Shown here: in pieces, positions 27,295 through 28,991 of the stretch
Layout of the letters: each line of letters opens with the position of its first letter
Numbering within the stretch: the stretch's first letter is position 1
NCBI GenBank assembly: GCA_963612735.1
Contig: CAVDWX010000047.1
Location: 1 to 28,991 of the forward strand
Length of the DNA stretch: 28,991 nucleotides
Reading direction: 5' to 3'
From: CAVDWX01 sp963612735
Lineage (GTDB): Bacteria; Bacillota_I; Bacilli_A; RFN20; CAG-826
The notes under the pieces: generated by a model
Database searches by the model: none
What the model saw: only the letters and a program-made list of their open reading frames with translations
Told to the model about the DNA's origin: nothing
Translations under genes and position numbers: made by a program

Positions 27295-28991
27295 TATCTA
27301 TTGCCCTCCTGTATATCATTGATCTCTTTATATAAAGGACAACTCATTAATAATTCATCATGACTTCCAGAAGCGATTATTTCACCTTTATCAAATACAT
27401 ATATGACATCAGCGTGACGAATAGAAGAAATTCTTTGAGAAATAGTAATAGAGGTTAAATTTTTGTTCGCGATATTTTCTCTTATTTTTGCTTCGCTTAT
27501 ATAATCAAGTGCACTTGTTGCATCATCTAATATCAATAATTCTCCACCTTTTAATAATCCTCTAGATAATAATAGTCTCTGCCTTTGTCCACCGGAAAAA
27601 TTACTGCCATTATCTAAAACGGGGTGATTTAAAAAATCGTTATATTTATTGACAAACTCGAACGCTAATGCATCTTTTAATGCGGTAACTATTTCTTCCT
27701 CATTAGCGTTTGGCTTAGCCACTAAAAGATTGCTTTTAATCGTTCCTTTAAAAATAGAAGGTTTTAAATTTACTAAAGATATTTCTCTTCGTAAAGCCTT
27801 GATGTCGTATTCTTTTAAAGGTAAGCCTTTATAATAGATAGTTCCACTCGTTGGCTCATATATTCTTTCGATTAAAGATATAAGTGTACTTTTTCCGCTT
27901 CCTGTTCCACCAATAAAACCAATTGATTCACCTTTATGAAGAGTTAAATTTATGTTTTTTAAAGCTGGCATAGCATTTTCGCTATATGAAAAAGTAACAT
28001 CTTTAAAAGAAATTATTTCATTACTATCTTCGATTATTTTGCCTTCTTTAACCTCGACCCCTTTAAGTGCGAAAAAGGAATTAATTCTTTTATTTGAAGC
28101 TGTTGCTTTATTTAAGGAAAGAATTAATCGAGAAAACATGACAAGAGCGGCTAAAGAAGAGACCAAGTAAGAAATTAATGAAGTTATTTCTCCAGTTGTC
28201 AGTTGACCATTACTGACATTAATTTGTCCAATGTAAACAACTAAAATCATTCCTAAATTGACAAAGAAAAATGTAAAAGGATTAATAAGAGCGTTTAGTT
28301 TGGCGAGTTTGACACTTTTATTTTTATATGAAGTTGTCAACTTTTGGAAATCGTTAATGGCGTCTTCTTCTTTATTAAAAGCTCTAATCACTCTTGCGCC
28401 TTTTAAAGTATCATTTGAATATAATGAAATATCGTCTAAATTTTCTTGGATTGCTTGATATTTTTTAGGAGATAAAACCATTACTAAGAAGATAATAAAA
28501 GATGAACCGACAAGTGTTAATAAGAAGATAAATCCAGTCCTTATATCGATAGTAAATGAAATAATAGTACTACCAATTAATAAGAATGGAGGTCTTAATA
28601 TTAATCTCATAAACATCATGACTCCGTTTTGCATGTTGAAGGAATCATTACTTAAAATAGTTAAAGCCTTTTCTTTCCCAAAATCATTTAGTTCTTTTTC
28701 ACTTAATCGATTCAATTGATCATATAATTCTTTCCTTAAGTCACTACCATATAAAGCTGATACTTTACTTGCAAGATACTGCGCTAAAAGGGTGAACAAA
28801 AAACCAAAAATCGCCATTGAAAATAAAATCAATGAATATCCAATTGCATAATTCAAATCGCCTTTAGAAATGCCTTTATCGATGATATACCTAACTAGAA
28901 AGGGCATAGCTAATTCAGTTATGCATTCAAATAACTTTAATAATGGTGCCAGTAGGACTTTTCCTGTATATTTTTTTAAGGGAGATAGGGC
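27294..28991 (-). CDS. ABC exporter half-transporter (degenerate half), 5' end beyond window
   Basis: The reading frame stays open from an ATG at 28907 to the window edge. The extra 28 codons encode the usual exporter N-terminus (KKYTGKVLLAPLLKLFECIT), so the gene begins outside the window. Numbering from 28907, Walker A is GGTGSGKST (333-341), signature NFSGGQ (436-441) and Walker B LLILDDATSALD with Asp462 replacing the catalytic Glu. The Q-loop Gln is missing (VNLKPSIFKG) and the H-loop His is Gln491 (ISQRISS). This is the degenerate half of a heterodimer, as in BmrCD or TM287/288. It still offers an intact signature to the partner. The last codons overlap the partner gene by one base. Confidence 0.9.
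   Translation of the reverse strand, partial: ALSPLKKYTGKVLLAPLLKLFECITELAMPFLVRYIIDKGISKGDLNYAIGYSLILFSMAIFGFLFTLLAQYLASKVSALYGSDLRKELYDQLNRLSEKELNDFGKEKALTILSNDSFNMQNGVMMFMRLILRPPFLLIGSTIISFTIDIRTGFIFLLTLVGSSFIIFLVMVLSPKKYQAIQENLDDISLYSNDTLKGARVIRAFNKEEDAINDFQKLTTSYKNKSVKLAKLNALINPFTFFFVNLGMILVVYIGQINVSNGQLTTGEITSLISYLVSSLAALVMFSRLILSLNKATASNKRINSFFALKGVEVKEGKIIEDSNEIISFKDVTFSYSENAMPALKNINLTLHKGESIGFIGGTGSGKSTLISLIERIYEPTSGTIYYKGLPLKEYDIKALRREISLVNLKPSIFKGTIKSNLLVAKPNANEEEIVTALKDALAFEFVNKYNDFLNHPVLDNGSNFSGGQRQRLLLSRGLLKGGELLILDDATSALDYISEAKIRENIANKNLTSITISQRISSIRHADVIYVFDKGEIIASGSHDELLMSCPLYKEINDIQEGNR

Noticed and set aside
28907..28909. ATG at 28907 as the true start of the ABC half-transporter
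   Set aside because: The frame remains open upstream to the window edge and encodes conserved exporter N-terminal residues.
191..28991. Alternative genetic code (TGA=Trp, CGG=Trp or AGG=Met)
   Set aside because: Genes are full length with TGG Trp. AGG encodes the conserved Arg of VDR in the acyltransferase, and CGG fits Arg in the ligase C-terminal motif.

Overview
The window is AT-rich and densely coded, with Firmicutes-type Shine-Dalgarno sites (AGGAGG) before many genes, several simple rho-independent terminators and five tRNA genes with encoded CCA. Four lipoproteins have a lipobox, three of them followed by long Ser-rich linkers. A rubrerythrin points to an anaerobe. Together this suggests an uncultured, probably gut-dwelling member of the Bacilli close to the Erysipelotrichales/RF39/Mollicutes-related groups; that placement is inference. 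The code appears standard: Trp is TGG and no gene is interrupted by TGA. All 23 coding regions end in TAA or TAG and none in TGA.

Layout. 1-190: a GC-rich palindromic patch. 191-1831 (-): S41-protease-like lipoprotein. 1957-2030 (-): tRNA-Thr. 2290-3057 (+): an XRE regulator and rpsU (S21). 3163-8190 (+): a tight four-gene operon of a tandem PlsC-like acyltransferase, an acyl-activating AMP ligase, an acyl carrier protein and a MelB/MFSD2-type permease. 8295-8372 (+): an atypical initiator tRNA. 8513-9871: a phosphoesterase and a convergent nuclease-like orphan. 10026-10565 (+): rubrerythrin. 10697-10910 (-): tRNA-Asp and tRNA-Phe inside a patch of inverted partial tRNA copies. 11136-12251 (+): PTS EIIC-like membrane protein. 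12274-14657 (-): GH13 glucosidase plus alpha/beta hydrolase. 14775-18779 (+): soluble GT2 glycosyltransferase and two lipoproteins. 18885-20825 (+): M18 aminopeptidase and Nudix hydrolase. 20858-22768 (-): repeat-containing lipoprotein. 22944-23020 (+): tRNA-His. 23112-24231 (-): a frameshifted small ORF and a flavin-reductase-like protein. 24324-25604 (+): membrane GT2. 25585-28991 (-): heterodimeric ABC exporter, with the upstream half running off the window.

How they work together. The clearest system is the operon at 3163-8190. Its parts match the logic of the E. coli Aas/LplT lysophospholipid repair pair (acyl-ACP synthetase, acyltransferase, transporter), but with a dedicated ACP, a duplicated acyltransferase domain and a permease of the MelB/MFSD2 type. 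I infer uptake and re-acylation of exogenous lysolipids or fatty acids. The two ABC halves look like an asymmetric exporter, with the catalytic defects of one half complemented by the other. The glycosyltransferases and lipoproteins suggest investment in the cell surface. Three monocistronic genes have -10 boxes so close to the start codon that leaderless mRNAs are predicted. No CRISPR array, insertion sequence, prophage or toxin-antitoxin pair was seen.
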